A DNA stretch of 64,000 nucleotides from Ammoniphilus sp. YIM 78166 (GCF_004522215.1 NZ_SDLR01000002.1:186001-250000); one strand, 5' to 3'; counted from the first letter of the stretch, positions 25,096-34,646 are shown. Made by a program: numbers and translations. The notes: generated by a model not told the origin, from the letters alone.

Positions 25096-26868
25096 ATGCA
25101 ATCCTTTAGTTTTCGTCTAAACACGATCATTATCTCCATCATGGCTCTTATTCTTTTCTTGGTTGGTTTTTATGTAGCCGGGTTAATGGAAAAGGTGTAT
25201 GTGGATACGCTGGCTAACAGATTGACAAGAGAAGCGAACATTATTGCAACTTCTATTGACACACATAAAGATGTTAGAGCATTTGCTCCTACTGATTTAC
25301 AAAGGTTAGTGAACCGCTTTTCGGAAGCTGGCAATTCAAGAATCACCATAGTGGGTTTGGATGGCACCGTCCTGGCTGACTCAGAAGCAAGCGCCAATCG
25401 GATGGATAACCACTTGAACAGGCCAGAGATTAGAGAAGCATTAAGTAATGGCCGAGGCCAATCCTTAAGGTTCAGTCACACGATTAATACCGAGATGATT
25501 TATGTGGCTCATGTGATTGGATTCTCTGAAGGCCATCCTAGAGGGATTGTTAGGCTTGGTTTAGCGATTGTAGACATTAATGAATTTGTTCATAACTTAT
25601 GGTACAGCTTGGCTTTAGGAATGGGGGCTGCTCTACTTCTCACGGTGATTGTTAGCTTGCTCGTATCGAGGCACATTACCAGGCCCATTGTGGAGATCAC
25701 ATCCGTAGCGAGGAAAATTACGCAGAAAAAGTTTGATACTAGAGTACATCATATGGGAGTAGGGGAGATCGGTCAATTGGCCTACGCTCTTAATTTTATG
25801 GCTTCTAGCTTGGAATCACAAATGAAAGAGATTAAAGAGAATGAAGAAAAATTGTCTGGCGTCCTCAATAATATGGTCAGCGGGGTTATTCTCATTGGCG
25901 AGTCACGAAGGATCCTTCTTTTAAATTCAGCCATCGAGGAATTCTTGGGCCATTCGGAAAAGACGCTTATTGGTAAACTGCATATTGAGGCTGGCTTAAA
26001 TTTCGGGCTAAGCCAACTGATCGATCATTGCTTCCAAACCGGGGAGAAGATCCGAGACGAAGTCCATATCTATTATCCTCAAGAAAAGATCGTGGATGCA
26101 AATTTAGCTCCTTATACAACAGACCATGGGGAGGTAAAAGGAGTTGTGGTTGTTTTACACGATATCACCGCCATTCGCAGGTTGGAGAAGATGAGAAGCG
26201 AGTTTGTAGCCAATGTTTCTCACGAATTGAAAACACCGATCACATCCATTAAAGGCTTCGCTGAAACGTTGTTGGATGGGGCTATGGAAGATAAAGATAT
26301 CTCCAGACAATTTCTTGAAATTATCCATACCGAAAGTGAGCGATTGCATCGTCTTATTAACGACATCCTGGATCTGTCAAAGATCGAAAAACGCCTTCCA
26401 CATCACCTATCAGAAGTAGATGTGGGGGAATTAATTCAGGTCATTTATCATAATTTAGAAGCCAAAATCTCAAAAAAGCGTATAGATTTTATCTGTCCTT
26501 CTTTTCGAGCGCTCACCATTGAAGGAGACCCAGATCGGTTACATCAGATTATAGTGAACCTTATTGATAATGCGATATCTTATACCCCTGAGCAAGGTAC
26601 GATTAAGGTTAATCTCGTAGATCTCGGTGAGTCTATTCAGCTTTCCGTAAAAGACAATGGGATTGGGATTCCTAAAGCGGAAATTCATCGGATTTTTGAA
26701 CGTTTTTATCGAGTAGATAAGGGACGGGCAAGAAACTCAGGAGGTACAGGCTTAGGACTAGCTATTGTCAAGCATTTAGTTGAATCCCATCATGGAACCA
26801 TTATGGTAGACAGCGAAGAAGGAAACGGGAGTACTTTTACAATTATCCTGCCTAAAGTACAACCTTAA
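25096..26868 (+). CDS. phoR: Phosphate sensor histidine kinase PhoR
   Basis: This 590-aa membrane kinase has TM1 (about 10-32), an extracytoplasmic sensor domain (about 33-165), TM2 (about 168-192), HAMP (about 193-245), PAS (about 255-365), HisKA with His376 in VSHELKTPITSIKG, and a HATPase domain with NLIDNAISY, DNGIGIP and GTGLGLAIV. The gap after phoP is 5 bases. ATG 25096 follows GAGGCGTAG weakly, so coupling to phoP is likely. Its stop codon lies inside the PhoP box that precedes phoU. Confidence 0.95.
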   Translation: MQSFSFRLNTIIISIMALILFLVGFYVAGLMEKVYVDTLANRLTREANIIATSIDTHKDVRAFAPTDLQRLVNRFSEAGNSRITIVGLDGTVLADSEASANRMDNHLNRPEIREALSNGRGQSLRFSHTINTEMIYVAHVIGFSEGHPRGIVRLGLAIVDINEFVHNLWYSLALGMGAALLLTVIVSLLVSRHITRPIVEITSVARKITQKKFDTRVHHMGVGEIGQLAYALNFMASSLESQMKEIKENEEKLSGVLNNMVSGVILIGESRRILLLNSAIEEFLGHSEKTLIGKLHIEAGLNFGLSQLIDHCFQTGEKIRDEVHIYYPQEKIVDANLAPYTTDHGEVKGVVVVLHDITAIRRLEKMRSEFVANVSHELKTPITSIKGFAETLLDGAMEDKDISRQFLEIIHTESERLHRLINDILDLSKIEKRLPHHLSEVDVGELIQVIYHNLEAKISKKRIDFICPSFRALTIEGDPDRLHQIIVNLIDNAISYTPEQGTIKVNLVDLGESIQLSVKDNGIGIPKAEIHRIFERFYRVDKGRARNSGGTGLGLAIVKHLVESHHGTIMVDSEEGNGSTFTIILPKVQP

Positions 26869-26903
26869 CAAAAAGATAACAATAGGTCCATTTGGATTTA
26901 ACA
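26865..26903 (+). promoter_or_regulatory. PhoP box upstream of phoU
   Basis: Hexamers TTAACA (26865), ATAACA (26876), TCCATT (26887) and TTAACA (26898) start exactly 11 bases apart, three of the four close to TT(A/T/C)ACA. A TATCAT at 26912 may be the -10 element. The box starts inside the end of phoR. Confidence 0.75.
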
Positions 26904-26965
26904 AAAAGGGTGTATCATTAAAACTAAAATTATACATTCTTGAATGTACAAAGGGATGAGGACTC

Positions 26966-27619
26966 GTGAAAAGACAGTCTTTTGATGAACATCTTGAGCA
27001 TTTGCACCGGACTCTACTATCTATGGCTACATTGGTAGAGGAGAATATAATAAAATCAGTAAAGTCACTGGTAGATCAAAATGTAGTTTTGGCAGGTCAT
27101 GTAATTAAGCAAGATGAAGTAATTAATGCCCTTGAACTCGAGATTGAGCTAGGCTGCTTCCGGACGATTGCCTTACAACAGCCTGTAGGCTCTGACCTTA
27201 GAAAAATTGGAACCATGTTAAAAATTTCTGCAGACCTTGAGCGTATGGGAGATTATGCGACAAGTATTGCGAAGACAACCATTCGCTTAAAGGATAAGCC
27301 CTACATGAAGCCTCTGATCGACATTCCTCAGATGGCGACTATCGTAAAAGAAATGGTACGTGATGCTTTAAATGCCTATATTGCAGGGAACCAAGAAGAC
27401 GCGATCCATATTGCGCAACGAGACGATGAGGTAGATAAACTGTATACGATTATTTTTGATGATTTGATTACGGTGATGAGCAACACCTCCAATATTCATC
27501 AAGGCAGTCATCTTTTGTTGGTGGCGCAGTATTTAGAACGAATTGCAGATCATGTGACCAATATCTGTGAATGGATCGTTTATATGAAAACTGGTGAAAT
27601 TAAGTCCTTAAACGTTTAG
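26966..27619 (+). CDS. phoU: Phosphate signalling protein PhoU
   Basis: This 217-aa all-helical protein has two PhoU repeats, each with an E/DxxxD metal-binding type pattern (DLERMGDYATSIAK and YLERIADHVTNICE, both typical). PhoU links the Pst transporter to PhoR and helps restrain the Pho response. GTG 26966 follows GGGATGAGG. It stands away from the pst genes, just after phoR, with its own PhoP box, which is a different place from most genomes, where phoU closes the pst operon. Confidence 0.95.
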   Translation: MKRQSFDEHLEHLHRTLLSMATLVEENIIKSVKSLVDQNVVLAGHVIKQDEVINALELEIELGCFRTIALQQPVGSDLRKIGTMLKISADLERMGDYATSIAKTTIRLKDKPYMKPLIDIPQMATIVKEMVRDALNAYIAGNQEDAIHIAQRDDEVDKLYTIIFDDLITVMSNTSNIHQGSHLLLVAQYLERIADHVTNICEWIVYMKTGEIKSLNV

Positions 27620-27626
27620 TCTAAAA

Positions 27627-27672
27627 TAAAAAAAGTAGCGATAACCTGATTTTGGAGGTCGCTACTTTTTTG
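27627..27672. terminator. Bidirectional terminator between phoU and the 45-aa gene
   Basis: AAAAAAGTAGCGA and TCGCTACTTTTTT pair around an AT-rich loop. It serves both convergent genes. Confidence 0.85.
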
Positions 27673-27673
27673 T

Positions 27674-27811
27674 TTATCCCTGAAACCACTTAAACGTAAA
27701 ATAAGCAATACGGCCAACGATATATAGTACGATAAGAGAAAAGAAAAGCTTTTTTCCGGTACTAAGGTTCTTGAAGTAATGGACTAGATTTTTTTCTGGA
27801 TTCTCGCTCAT
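27674..27811 (-). CDS. 45-aa single-TM small membrane protein
   Basis: Minus-strand frame MSENPEKNLVHYFKNLSTGK, then a hydrophobic helix (about residues 22-39, LFFSLIVLYIVGRIAYF) and a short KWFQG end. It is below usual gene-finder limits but has a plausible GGAG site 8 bases upstream of ATG 27811 and ends one base from a terminator. No family was recognised. Confidence 0.6.
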   Translation of the reverse strand: MSENPEKNLVHYFKNLSTGKKLFFSLIVLYIVGRIAYFTFKWFQG

Positions 27812-27954
27812 CTATAACTCCAACATTCCTTTCATTTCGACAGTTTCCTGGGAAATTTTTAGCATAAGCCCGTGAATTAGGGAAAGCTGACGATTGATCT
27901 TCATAAAATAAGTTTTAACTTTATCATATAATAAAGGAACGCGTTAACATACAA

Positions 27955-27985
27955 AAAAATAGCAGCCGTTGGCTGCTATTTTGAC
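27955..27985. terminator. Terminator after prohibitin-like gene
   Basis: AAATAGCAGCC and GGCTGCTATTT form a near-perfect stem around GTT, with T/A runs on both sides. Confidence 0.85.
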
Positions 27986-27991
27986 TCGTTA

Positions 27992-28816
27992 TTACTCAAC
28001 ATTTATAAATGGAGTTGCTCCGCCTGTAACATTAGGCATTTTTCCATCCCATTTTTGTATAGCTTGAAGCTGTGCTTCAATTTGGCGAAGTTGAATCAAT
28101 TCAGGTGTAACTTCTTGTTTTTGTAATCTTAGAGCTTCAGCTTGTGCTTGAGCTCTTGTAATTTCTTGTTCTTTTTCAATCTTGATTCTTTCTAGGTCAA
28201 GCTTAGACTTTAGAGCTTGTTGTTCCGCAATTTGCTTGGCTTCAATGGCTCTGTTAAAGTCTTCACTGAATTCGAAGGTGGTAATGTTGATCTCATCAAG
28301 AATGATGTTGTATGGCGTTAGTCTGTCAGCCAATACTTGCTTTACCTGCGCACTAACCTCAGAACGCTTAGAAATTAATTCTTCAGCGGTATACTGAGCC
28401 GTAACGGCTTTCAGAGCTTCTCCAATGGCTGGATCTACAATTCGGGTCTGAAATTGTAAGCCGACACGTTGGAATAAGCTATTTACTCCGTCTGGAGATA
28501 AGTGATAGTTAACCGCAATGGTAGTGGAAACCGTTTGAAGGTCACGGGAGGCTGATACTTGAGCAGACTCCGTCTTCTGAACACGAACTTCTACAGGTAC
28601 TACAGTTTGGATAAATGGAATTTTAAAGTGCAAACCTTCATTTAATACTTTAGGCTGTACTGCTCCTAATTGAAGTACAACTCCACGATGACCGGCTTCT
28701 ACGATGGTAAAGGATTGAAAAGCTAAGATAACTACAAGAGCGACGATTACGATCCCAGTAACCCCTTTAGAAAGGTTCTGAGGATTAGGGTATTGAACTA
28801 CATTCTTATCATCCAT
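27992..28816 (-). CDS. Prohibitin-like SPFH-domain membrane protein
   Basis: This 274-aa protein has one N-terminal membrane anchor (about residues 20-37), an SPFH/PHB domain (about 38-200, VEAGHRGVVLQLGAVQP and LNEGLHFKIPFIQTVVP) and a coiled-coil tail (about 195-260, rich in A/E/Q/K). It resembles prohibitins, which form ring-like membrane scaffolds and are distinct from flotillins such as YuaG. It is on the opposite strand to phoU and polA. ATG 28816 follows AAAGGAG. The role is likely membrane organisation or protease control; the target is unknown. Confidence 0.9.
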   Translation of the reverse strand: MDDKNVVQYPNPQNLSKGVTGIVIVALVVILAFQSFTIVEAGHRGVVLQLGAVQPKVLNEGLHFKIPFIQTVVPVEVRVQKTESAQVSASRDLQTVSTTIAVNYHLSPDGVNSLFQRVGLQFQTRIVDPAIGEALKAVTAQYTAEELISKRSEVSAQVKQVLADRLTPYNIILDEINITTFEFSEDFNRAIEAKQIAEQQALKSKLDLERIKIEKEQEITRAQAQAEALRLQKQEVTPELIQLRQIEAQLQAIQKWDGKMPNVTGGATPFINVE

Positions 28817-29036
28817 CTATAGATAACTCCTTTCAAATTCTATATTTTTTGCTGCACACGTCTATATACGGTATGAGTGGGCAAATGGTTTCATTTTTTT
28901 TATCCGTGAAGAAAAGTTTAAGTTGGATAAAGCATAAAAAACTTCCTTTATAAGCGGTCTGGCTTCTTTGAATTTACTCCGATAGGTTTTTTTTATAAAG
29001 TTTATGCACGCCTAATAAAGGGCATGCAGTTGGTTT

Positions 29037-29065
29037 TTGCTAGCTTACTTGACCTATGTTAAGAT
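29037..29065 (+). promoter_or_regulatory. Sigma-A type promoter for polA
   Basis: TTGCTA (29037-29042), a 17-base spacer and TAAGAT (29060-29065). It places the transcript start near 29072, so the ATG at 29072 would be leaderless and the start at 29099 is preferred. Confidence 0.5.
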
Positions 29066-29098
29066 GAGGGAATGAACAAAAAGCTGGGGGGAACCAGA

Positions 29099-31747
29099 AT
29101 GGAAAAGAAACTCGTGGTCATTGATGGAAACAGTATAGCCAATCGTGCTTTTTATGCATTGCCTCCGTTGAGTAATGCAAACGGGATGCACACGAATGCT
29201 GTTTTTGGGTTTACAACCATGCTATTAAGGGTATTGGATGAGCAAAAGCCGAGTCATCTCCTTGTGGCTTTCGATGCTGGAAAAGTAGTATTTCGACACC
29301 AAGAATATAAAGATTACAAGGGAGGAAGACAAAAAACTCCCAGCGAGCTCTCTGAGCAGTTTCCTTATATGAAGGAGCTCTTGGATGCTTTTGGAATCGT
29401 CCGTTACGAATTAGAAGGGTATGAAGCTGACGATATCATCGGGACACTCACCAAGCAAGCTGATGAGGAGGGGGTGTCCACGGTGATTGTGACAGGAGAT
29501 AAAGACATGCTTCAGCTTGTTTCTGATCGCGTTCATGTTGCCCTCACCAGAAAAGGAATTAGTGAAGTCGAATGGTTCACACCTGAGAGTATTGAGCAGA
29601 AATATGGTCTAAAGCCTCAACAGATCATTGACTTAAAAGGGTTGATGGGGGACGCCTCGGATAATATCCCGGGGATACCTGGAGTAGGTGAAAAAACAGC
29701 CCTTAAGCTGCTGCATGAGTTTCAATCGGTAGAAAATGTTCTGGCGAACGTAGAAGGAGTTTCTGGTAAAAAGCTAAAAGAAAAAATCGCGGAGCACCAA
29801 GAGGACGCCTTAAAAAGTAAAGAATTAGCTACCATTCTCAGAACGGCCCCACTCGATATTGACCTCGAGTCAACAGTTTACGAAGGTTATGAAACGGATA
29901 AAGTTTGGAATATCTTTAAAAAGTTTGAGTTCAAATCCCTAATGGAGCGGATTGGCCGACAAGAAGAGGCAGAAGAACAGCTTGCTGAAGTTGATGTGGA
30001 TTTTGAGTTTACCGTGATTACTTCGGATAACCGGCAAGCTTTTGAACCGGCTTTCAAGGAGCCTTGTGCTATTTATCTGGAGTTAAATGAAGAAAATTAT
30101 CACAGAGGTTCAATTGTAGGGATGGGGGTTACAGGGAAGTCCGGAACGTTCTACGTGTCCAGCGCCATGATTCAAGATTGGCCAGCTCTGCACAACTGGC
30201 TTAGAGGAGAGAGTCCTAAGATCGTCCATGATGCCAAGCGGACTGTGGTTGCTCTGCGATGGCACGGGCTGGAGCTCAATAGTATTGAATTTGACATTAA
30301 ATTAGCCTCGTATTTGCTTAATCCCTCCGAAACGGATTTTAGCTTGCAAGAGGTAGCACGAAGAGCTTGCGGCATGGCCCTTCCATCTGATGATTCTCTT
30401 AATAAAAAATCCGCTAAAACCGCCTCAGCCTCTGAGGAAGAATTAGCTGAGATCATTGCGAGAAGAGCCTTGGCCATTCAAGTTAGCGGAGATTCCTTAC
30501 GCAAGAAAATAAAAGAGGATGATCTTTCTTCCTTATTTTTTGAATTGGAATTGCCTCTTTCCCTCGTGCTTGCTGAAATGGAGCTGTCTGGCATCAAGGT
30601 CGATTTAAACCAATTGGTTGTGATGGGCAAGGAGCTAGAAGAAAAGCTGCACCGGCTCACGAACGAAATTCATGAGCTTGTCGGGGAATCGTTTAACATC
30701 AATTCACCCAAACAGCTAGGAGAAATCCTTTTCGATAAACTTCAGCTACCCGTAGTAAAAAAGACGAAAACCGGATATTCAACAAGTGCGGATGTATTGG
30801 AAAAACTGCAGGATCAGCACCCTGTCATTCCAAGTATCCTTCATTTCAGACAGTTGGGGAAACTTTATTCTACCTATATTGAAGGTCTGATTAAAGAGGT
30901 TAATCCCCAAACAGGGAAAATTCACACGTCCTATAACCAAGCAACGACTGCAACGGGGAGACTCAGCAGTACAGAACCTAATCTCCAGAACATTCCTATT
31001 CGGTTAGAAGAAGGGCGGAAAATTAGACAAGCCTTTATTCCCTCCAAAGAGAATTGGGTTATCCTGGCGGCCGACTATTCTCAAATTGAATTGCGTGTTC
31101 TAGCTCATATTGCTGATGATAAAAACCTAAAAGAAGCGTTTTTGCAAGGTGCAGATATTCATACGAAAACAGCAATGGATGTATTCGGAGTTGAAGCAGA
31201 AGATGTGACTTCTGAAATGAGAAGACAAGCCAAGGCGGTCAACTTCGGTATTGTTTATGGCATTAGCGATTACGGACTGTCTCAGAATTTAAATATTACA
31301 AGAAAAGAAGCAGCGATGTTTATTGAGCGTTATTTTGATGTTTTCACAGGGGTAAAGCAATATATGGATGATATCGTGATGAAGGCAAGACAGGATGGTT
31401 TCGTGACCACCTTGCTCAAACGCAGAAGATATTTGCCTGAGATTACTCATAGTAATTTTAATATACGCAGCTTTGCTGAACGCACGGCCATGAATACGCC
31501 GATCCAAGGGACTGCTGCTGATATCATAAAGTTAGCGATGGTCCATATGGGACAGGCCTTAAAGGAAAAAGGTTTACAGAGTCGAATGCTTCTTCAAGTA
31601 CATGACGAATTGGTATTTGAGGTGCCCGAGGAAGAACTAGACATCATGAAAGAATTAGTACCGCAGATTATGGAACAGGCAATAGAACTTCAGGTTCCAT
31701 TGGTTGCGGATGTAAGTTATGGAGAGTCCTGGTATGAAGCCAAATAA
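29099..31747 (+). CDS. polA: DNA polymerase I
   Basis: This 882-aa repair and Okazaki-maturation polymerase has an N-terminal 5'-3' exonuclease (about 1-290, VFGFTTMLL, TGDKDMLQLV and GDASDNIPGIPG), a middle domain related to 3'-5' exonuclease (about 300-470) and a C-terminal family A polymerase (about 480-882) with DYSQIELRVLAHI, RRQAKAVNFGIVYG and VHDELVFE. The middle domain lacks an obvious DxE motif, so proofreading is probably inactive as in Bacillus enzymes. The start ATG 29099 follows CTGGGGGG. It is followed by mutM at 18 bases, forming a repair operon. Confidence 0.95.
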   Translation: MEKKLVVIDGNSIANRAFYALPPLSNANGMHTNAVFGFTTMLLRVLDEQKPSHLLVAFDAGKVVFRHQEYKDYKGGRQKTPSELSEQFPYMKELLDAFGIVRYELEGYEADDIIGTLTKQADEEGVSTVIVTGDKDMLQLVSDRVHVALTRKGISEVEWFTPESIEQKYGLKPQQIIDLKGLMGDASDNIPGIPGVGEKTALKLLHEFQSVENVLANVEGVSGKKLKEKIAEHQEDALKSKELATILRTAPLDIDLESTVYEGYETDKVWNIFKKFEFKSLMERIGRQEEAEEQLAEVDVDFEFTVITSDNRQAFEPAFKEPCAIYLELNEENYHRGSIVGMGVTGKSGTFYVSSAMIQDWPALHNWLRGESPKIVHDAKRTVVALRWHGLELNSIEFDIKLASYLLNPSETDFSLQEVARRACGMALPSDDSLNKKSAKTASASEEELAEIIARRALAIQVSGDSLRKKIKEDDLSSLFFELELPLSLVLAEMELSGIKVDLNQLVVMGKELEEKLHRLTNEIHELVGESFNINSPKQLGEILFDKLQLPVVKKTKTGYSTSADVLEKLQDQHPVIPSILHFRQLGKLYSTYIEGLIKEVNPQTGKIHTSYNQATTATGRLSSTEPNLQNIPIRLEEGRKIRQAFIPSKENWVILAADYSQIELRVLAHIADDKNLKEAFLQGADIHTKTAMDVFGVEAEDVTSEMRRQAKAVNFGIVYGISDYGLSQNLNITRKEAAMFIERYFDVFTGVKQYMDDIVMKARQDGFVTTLLKRRRYLPEITHSNFNIRSFAERTAMNTPIQGTAADIIKLAMVHMGQALKEKGLQSRMLLQVHDELVFEVPEEELDIMKELVPQIMEQAIELQVPLVADVSYGESWYEAK

Positions 31748-31765
31748 TGAGGAGGATGGTCAAGA

Positions 31766-32608
31766 ATGCCTGAACTTCCAGAGGTAGAGACAGTAAGACG
31801 AACGTTAAAAACACTGGTCTCTGGAAAAACGATACGTTCAGTTAGCGTGTTTTTGCCTCGCATTATTCGAAAGCCCCAAGAAATATTAGAATTCTCTCTG
31901 CTTCTTGAGGGGCAAACCATTGAGACAGTGGAAAGAAGAGGGAAGTTCCTCAAGATCATCTTGGGGGACATGGTTTTGGTTTCTCATCTGCGTATGGAGG
32001 GCCGCTATGGGCTTTATGATCGAAATGAGGAAATAGAAAAACATACGCATGTCATCTTTCACTTTACGGACGGGACAGAATTGAGATATCGCGATGTTCG
32101 GCAGTTCGGAACCATGGAGATATGGCCTAAAGGGGAAGAAGACCGCAACCCTCCATTAAGTAAGCTTGGGCCAGAACCGCTTGATCCGCAATTTACACTT
32201 GAACTTTTTAAGAAAATCCTAAAAGGTAGAAAAACCAAAATTAAGCCTCTTCTTCTTAATCAGGAATTTCTCGTGGGACTGGGGAATATCTATGTAGATG
32301 AAGCACTTTATGAAGCAAGGATTCATCCGGAAACGGAAGCGGATCAGCTATCGGCCCCCAAAATTTCTCTGCTACACAAGGCGATTGTTCAAACGCTGGA
32401 TGAAGCTGTGCAGCTGGGAGGAAGCTCGATCAAGTCCTATGTAAATGGACAAGGTGAGATGGGGATGTTTCAGCAACAGCTTAAAGCTTATGGAAAAAAC
32501 GGAGAGCCGTGCATGAGATGCGGCATGGAGCTTGTCAAGACAGTCGTGGGAGGGAGAGGAACTCACTTTTGTCCTAAATGCCAAAAAAATCCTTCAAAAG
32601 ATTCATAG
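31766..32608 (+). CDS. mutM: Formamidopyrimidine-DNA glycosylase (Fpg/MutM)
   Basis: This 280-aa base-excision glycosylase/AP lyase for 8-oxoguanine has the catalytic N-terminal PELPEVE (Pro and Glu active after Met removal), the H2TH region with GLGNIYVDEALY, and a C-terminal zinc finger (CMRCG and CPKCQ, about residues 251-274). ATG 31766 follows GAGGAGG. The polA-mutM-ytaF-coaE order is that of B. subtilis. It ends 62 bases before ytaF. Confidence 0.96.
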   Translation: MPELPEVETVRRTLKTLVSGKTIRSVSVFLPRIIRKPQEILEFSLLLEGQTIETVERRGKFLKIILGDMVLVSHLRMEGRYGLYDRNEEIEKHTHVIFHFTDGTELRYRDVRQFGTMEIWPKGEEDRNPPLSKLGPEPLDPQFTLELFKKILKGRKTKIKPLLLNQEFLVGLGNIYVDEALYEARIHPETEADQLSAPKISLLHKAIVQTLDEAVQLGGSSIKSYVNGQGEMGMFQQQLKAYGKNGEPCMRCGMELVKTVVGGRGTHFCPKCQKNPSKDS

Positions 32609-32670
32609 GCACAGCTTATTTTCTTCACCCATATCATGGTTATATGCAGCCGTGATAAGGGGGAAGACAG

Positions 32671-33351
32671 ATGATGGAGTATTTATCGCTATTAGCATTA
32701 GCCTTTGCAGTCAGCCTAGATAGCTTTGGAGTAGGCATTAGTTATGGTTTACGGAGAATTAAGATTCCTATCCTCTCTATATTAATTATTACGAGTTGTT
32801 CTGCTGTACTTGTTTTGCTCTCTATGCAACTGGGAAAATACCTGGGTGGATTTATAGGTGTGGAAACAGCCAATTTGATCGGCGCCATTATATTAATCGC
32901 TATAGGGTGTTGGGCGATTATTAACTTATATTTCAATCGTGAGACCAAACAAGATGAAAGTTCGGCAGAAACACCAGTGGAAGAGGAAGAGGCTGAAACA
33001 AAAGACCCTCGACCCGTACTGAATATAGAAATTAAAACACTTGGGTTGGTTATCCGAATCTTGAAAAAGCCGACCGCTGCAGACTTTGATAAATCTGGAA
33101 CGATTACAGGTACTGAAGCCGCTTTTTTAGGTACAGCTTTATCCCTAGACGGTTTTGGAGCAGGAATCGGGGCAGCGCTGATGGGATATTCCCCATGGCT
33201 AACGGCGATACTCATTTCGTTCTTATGTACCATTTTTATTTTGCTAGGTTTAAGGCTCGGTTTTATCTATTCAAATGTAAAGTGGTTGCAACGGATGTCC
33301 TTTATTCCAGGCATATTATTGATTATATTTGGGATTGTTAAGATATGGTAA
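32671..33351 (+). CDS. ytaF: Sporulation membrane protein YtaF (MntP-like)
   Basis: This 226-aa protein has about six predicted membrane helices in two halves (LALAFAVSLDSFGVGISYG and FLGTALSLDGFGAGIGA), each with the conserved Asp seen in MntP-type transporters, and a central acidic loop (about 85-150). The loop includes DFDKSGTITGTEA, an EF-hand-like calcium-type motif. YtaF is sporulation-linked in Bacillus; its transported ion, if any, is unknown. ATG 32671 follows AAGGGGG; the next ATG could also serve. Confidence 0.9.
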   Translation: MMEYLSLLALAFAVSLDSFGVGISYGLRRIKIPILSILIITSCSAVLVLLSMQLGKYLGGFIGVETANLIGAIILIAIGCWAIINLYFNRETKQDESSAETPVEEEEAETKDPRPVLNIEIKTLGLVIRILKKPTAADFDKSGTITGTEAAFLGTALSLDGFGAGIGAALMGYSPWLTAILISFLCTIFILLGLRLGFIYSNVKWLQRMSFIPGILLIIFGIVKIW

Positions 33352-33373
33352 AACATGAGAAGGTGGAGGTTCC

Positions 33374-33967
33374 ATGATTATAGGATTGACGGGAGGCATC
33401 GCTAGCGGGAAAAGCACAGTAGCAAGCATGTTTAAGGAGCTAGGCTGTGTAATCATAGATGCAGATAAGGTAGCACGCGACGTAGTAAAGCCTGGTCAGG
33501 AAGGACTCGAAGCGGTGGTTCATCGCTTCGGGCCGCAAATTCTCACGCAAGAAGGGGAATTGGATCGCAAGGCTTTAGGAGCAATTATTTTTCACAACGA
33601 AGAAAAAAGAAAAGAACTCAATTCGATTTTACACCCCTTAATACGTAAGCAAATGCAGCGAGAAAAGGAGGAAGCCCTGCAGGCTAATCCCCCATTAATC
33701 ATTATGGATATCCCTCTGTTATTTGAGTCCCAATTGGAACAAACGGTTGAGGCAGTTATTGTTGTGTATGTCCCGCCTAACCAGCAACTCGAGCGATTGA
33801 TGCAGAGAGATCAAATCTCTAGAGAGGAAGCAAGGCGGAAAATGGACTCCCAGATGCCTATCGATGAAAAGAAAAAGAGAGCTGATTTCATTATAGAGAA
33901 TAGCGGCTCCCTAGCAGAAACGCGTACACAGGTAGAGGCCATTTTTACAAAACTAAGCAAGGAATAA
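33374..33967 (+). CDS. coaE: Dephospho-CoA kinase
   Basis: This 197-aa P-loop kinase does the last step of coenzyme A synthesis. It has the Walker A motif GGIASGKST (residues 7-15), DADKVARDVV, and a LID region with DQISREEARRKMDSQM. ATG 33374 follows AGGTGGAGG. It sits 22 bases after ytaF and 7 bases before the transglycosylase gene, so probably in the polA operon. Confidence 0.95.
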   Translation: MIIGLTGGIASGKSTVASMFKELGCVIIDADKVARDVVKPGQEGLEAVVHRFGPQILTQEGELDRKALGAIIFHNEEKRKELNSILHPLIRKQMQREKEEALQANPPLIIMDIPLLFESQLEQTVEAVIVVYVPPNQQLERLMQRDQISREEARRKMDSQMPIDEKKKRADFIIENSGSLAETRTQVEAIFTKLSKE

Positions 33968-33974
33968 GAAATCT

Positions 33975-34529
33975 ATGGAATTAAGCCTAAACCGGAAATT
34001 TACTTTGTTACTTCTGCTTCTAGGATTGTTTTATTTATTAAATAGCCAAGCCTTTTGGAAGGCCATGTATCCCATTTATTATGAGGAGTTCGTGGACCAG
34101 GCTACACAGGCCTATGAGGTTGATCCTAAATTGGTTTACGCGATCATTCAGATTGAAAGCAATTTTAAACAAAATCGCGTGTCTCCTAAAGGGGCTACGG
34201 GATTAATGCAAATTATGCCTGAAACGGCTGCCTGGGCCATTCAACAAGCACAGCTGCCTCCTGAGTACCTTGATTTTTTAGATGATCCTCAAGTCAATAT
34301 CACCATTGGTACATGGTATCTAGCATTCTTAGAAAGAAAATTTCATCGGAATCATTATGCTGTTATTTCTGCATACAATGCGGGACCTGGCAATGTGGAG
34401 AAATGGATAAGGGAAGGTACGTGGGATGCGTCCTACCAAAATCTAAGTGATATCCCTTTTGGAGAAACTAGGCATTATCTTCAGCGGGTGTTATATTTTT
34501 ATGGAAAGTATCAGGATATATATAATTGA
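33975..34529 (+). CDS. Membrane-anchored lytic transglycosylase (SLT family)
   Basis: This 184-aa protein has an N-terminal membrane segment (about residues 9-24) and one SLT/goose-lysozyme-like domain (about 45-165). The catalytic Glu61 lies in IQIESNFK, followed by SPKGATGLMQIMP and AYNAGPGNV, all standard for family 1 lytic transglycosylases that cleave peptidoglycan glycan strands. ATG 33975 is 7 bases after the coaE stop. In B. subtilis coaE is also followed by a similar gene (ytaP/ytbE differ), so the orthology is uncertain. Confidence 0.9.
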   Translation: MELSLNRKFTLLLLLLGLFYLLNSQAFWKAMYPIYYEEFVDQATQAYEVDPKLVYAIIQIESNFKQNRVSPKGATGLMQIMPETAAWAIQQAQLPPEYLDFLDDPQVNITIGTWYLAFLERKFHRNHYAVISAYNAGPGNVEKWIREGTWDASYQNLSDIPFGETRHYLQRVLYFYGKYQDIYN

Positions 34530-34530
34530 G

Positions 34531-34567
34531 GCACTATAAGGTTATAACCTTAGGTGCTTTTTTCTTT
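34531..34567 (+). terminator. Terminator of the polA-coaE-transglycosylase operon
   Basis: GCACTATAAGGTT and AACCTTAGGTGC pair with one mismatch around a short loop, followed by TTTTTTC. Confidence 0.8.
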
Positions 34568-34617
34568 TTGAAGGGGCTAAATAAATAGTCAGAATTAATT
34601 TTTTTTACAATAACTTA

Positions 34618-34646
34618 TTGAATAAATGTGACATACTTTATATAAT
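34618..34646 (+). promoter_or_regulatory. gapB promoter with CcpN-like operator
   Basis: TTGAAT (34618-34623), a 17-base spacer and TATAAT (34641-34646). Within the spacer TGTGACATACT (34627-34637) fits the CcpN operator pattern TRTGHYATAYW; a weaker copy, TGTGTTACAAT, lies at 34662-34672 near the transcript start. CcpN represses gapB and pckA under glycolytic conditions in B. subtilis. Confidence 0.6.

Noticed and set aside
29072..29098. ATG 29072 as start of polA
   Set aside because: It would be leaderless given the promoter at 29037-29065; ATG 29099 has a strong GGGGGG site and the usual N-terminus MEKKLVVIDGN.
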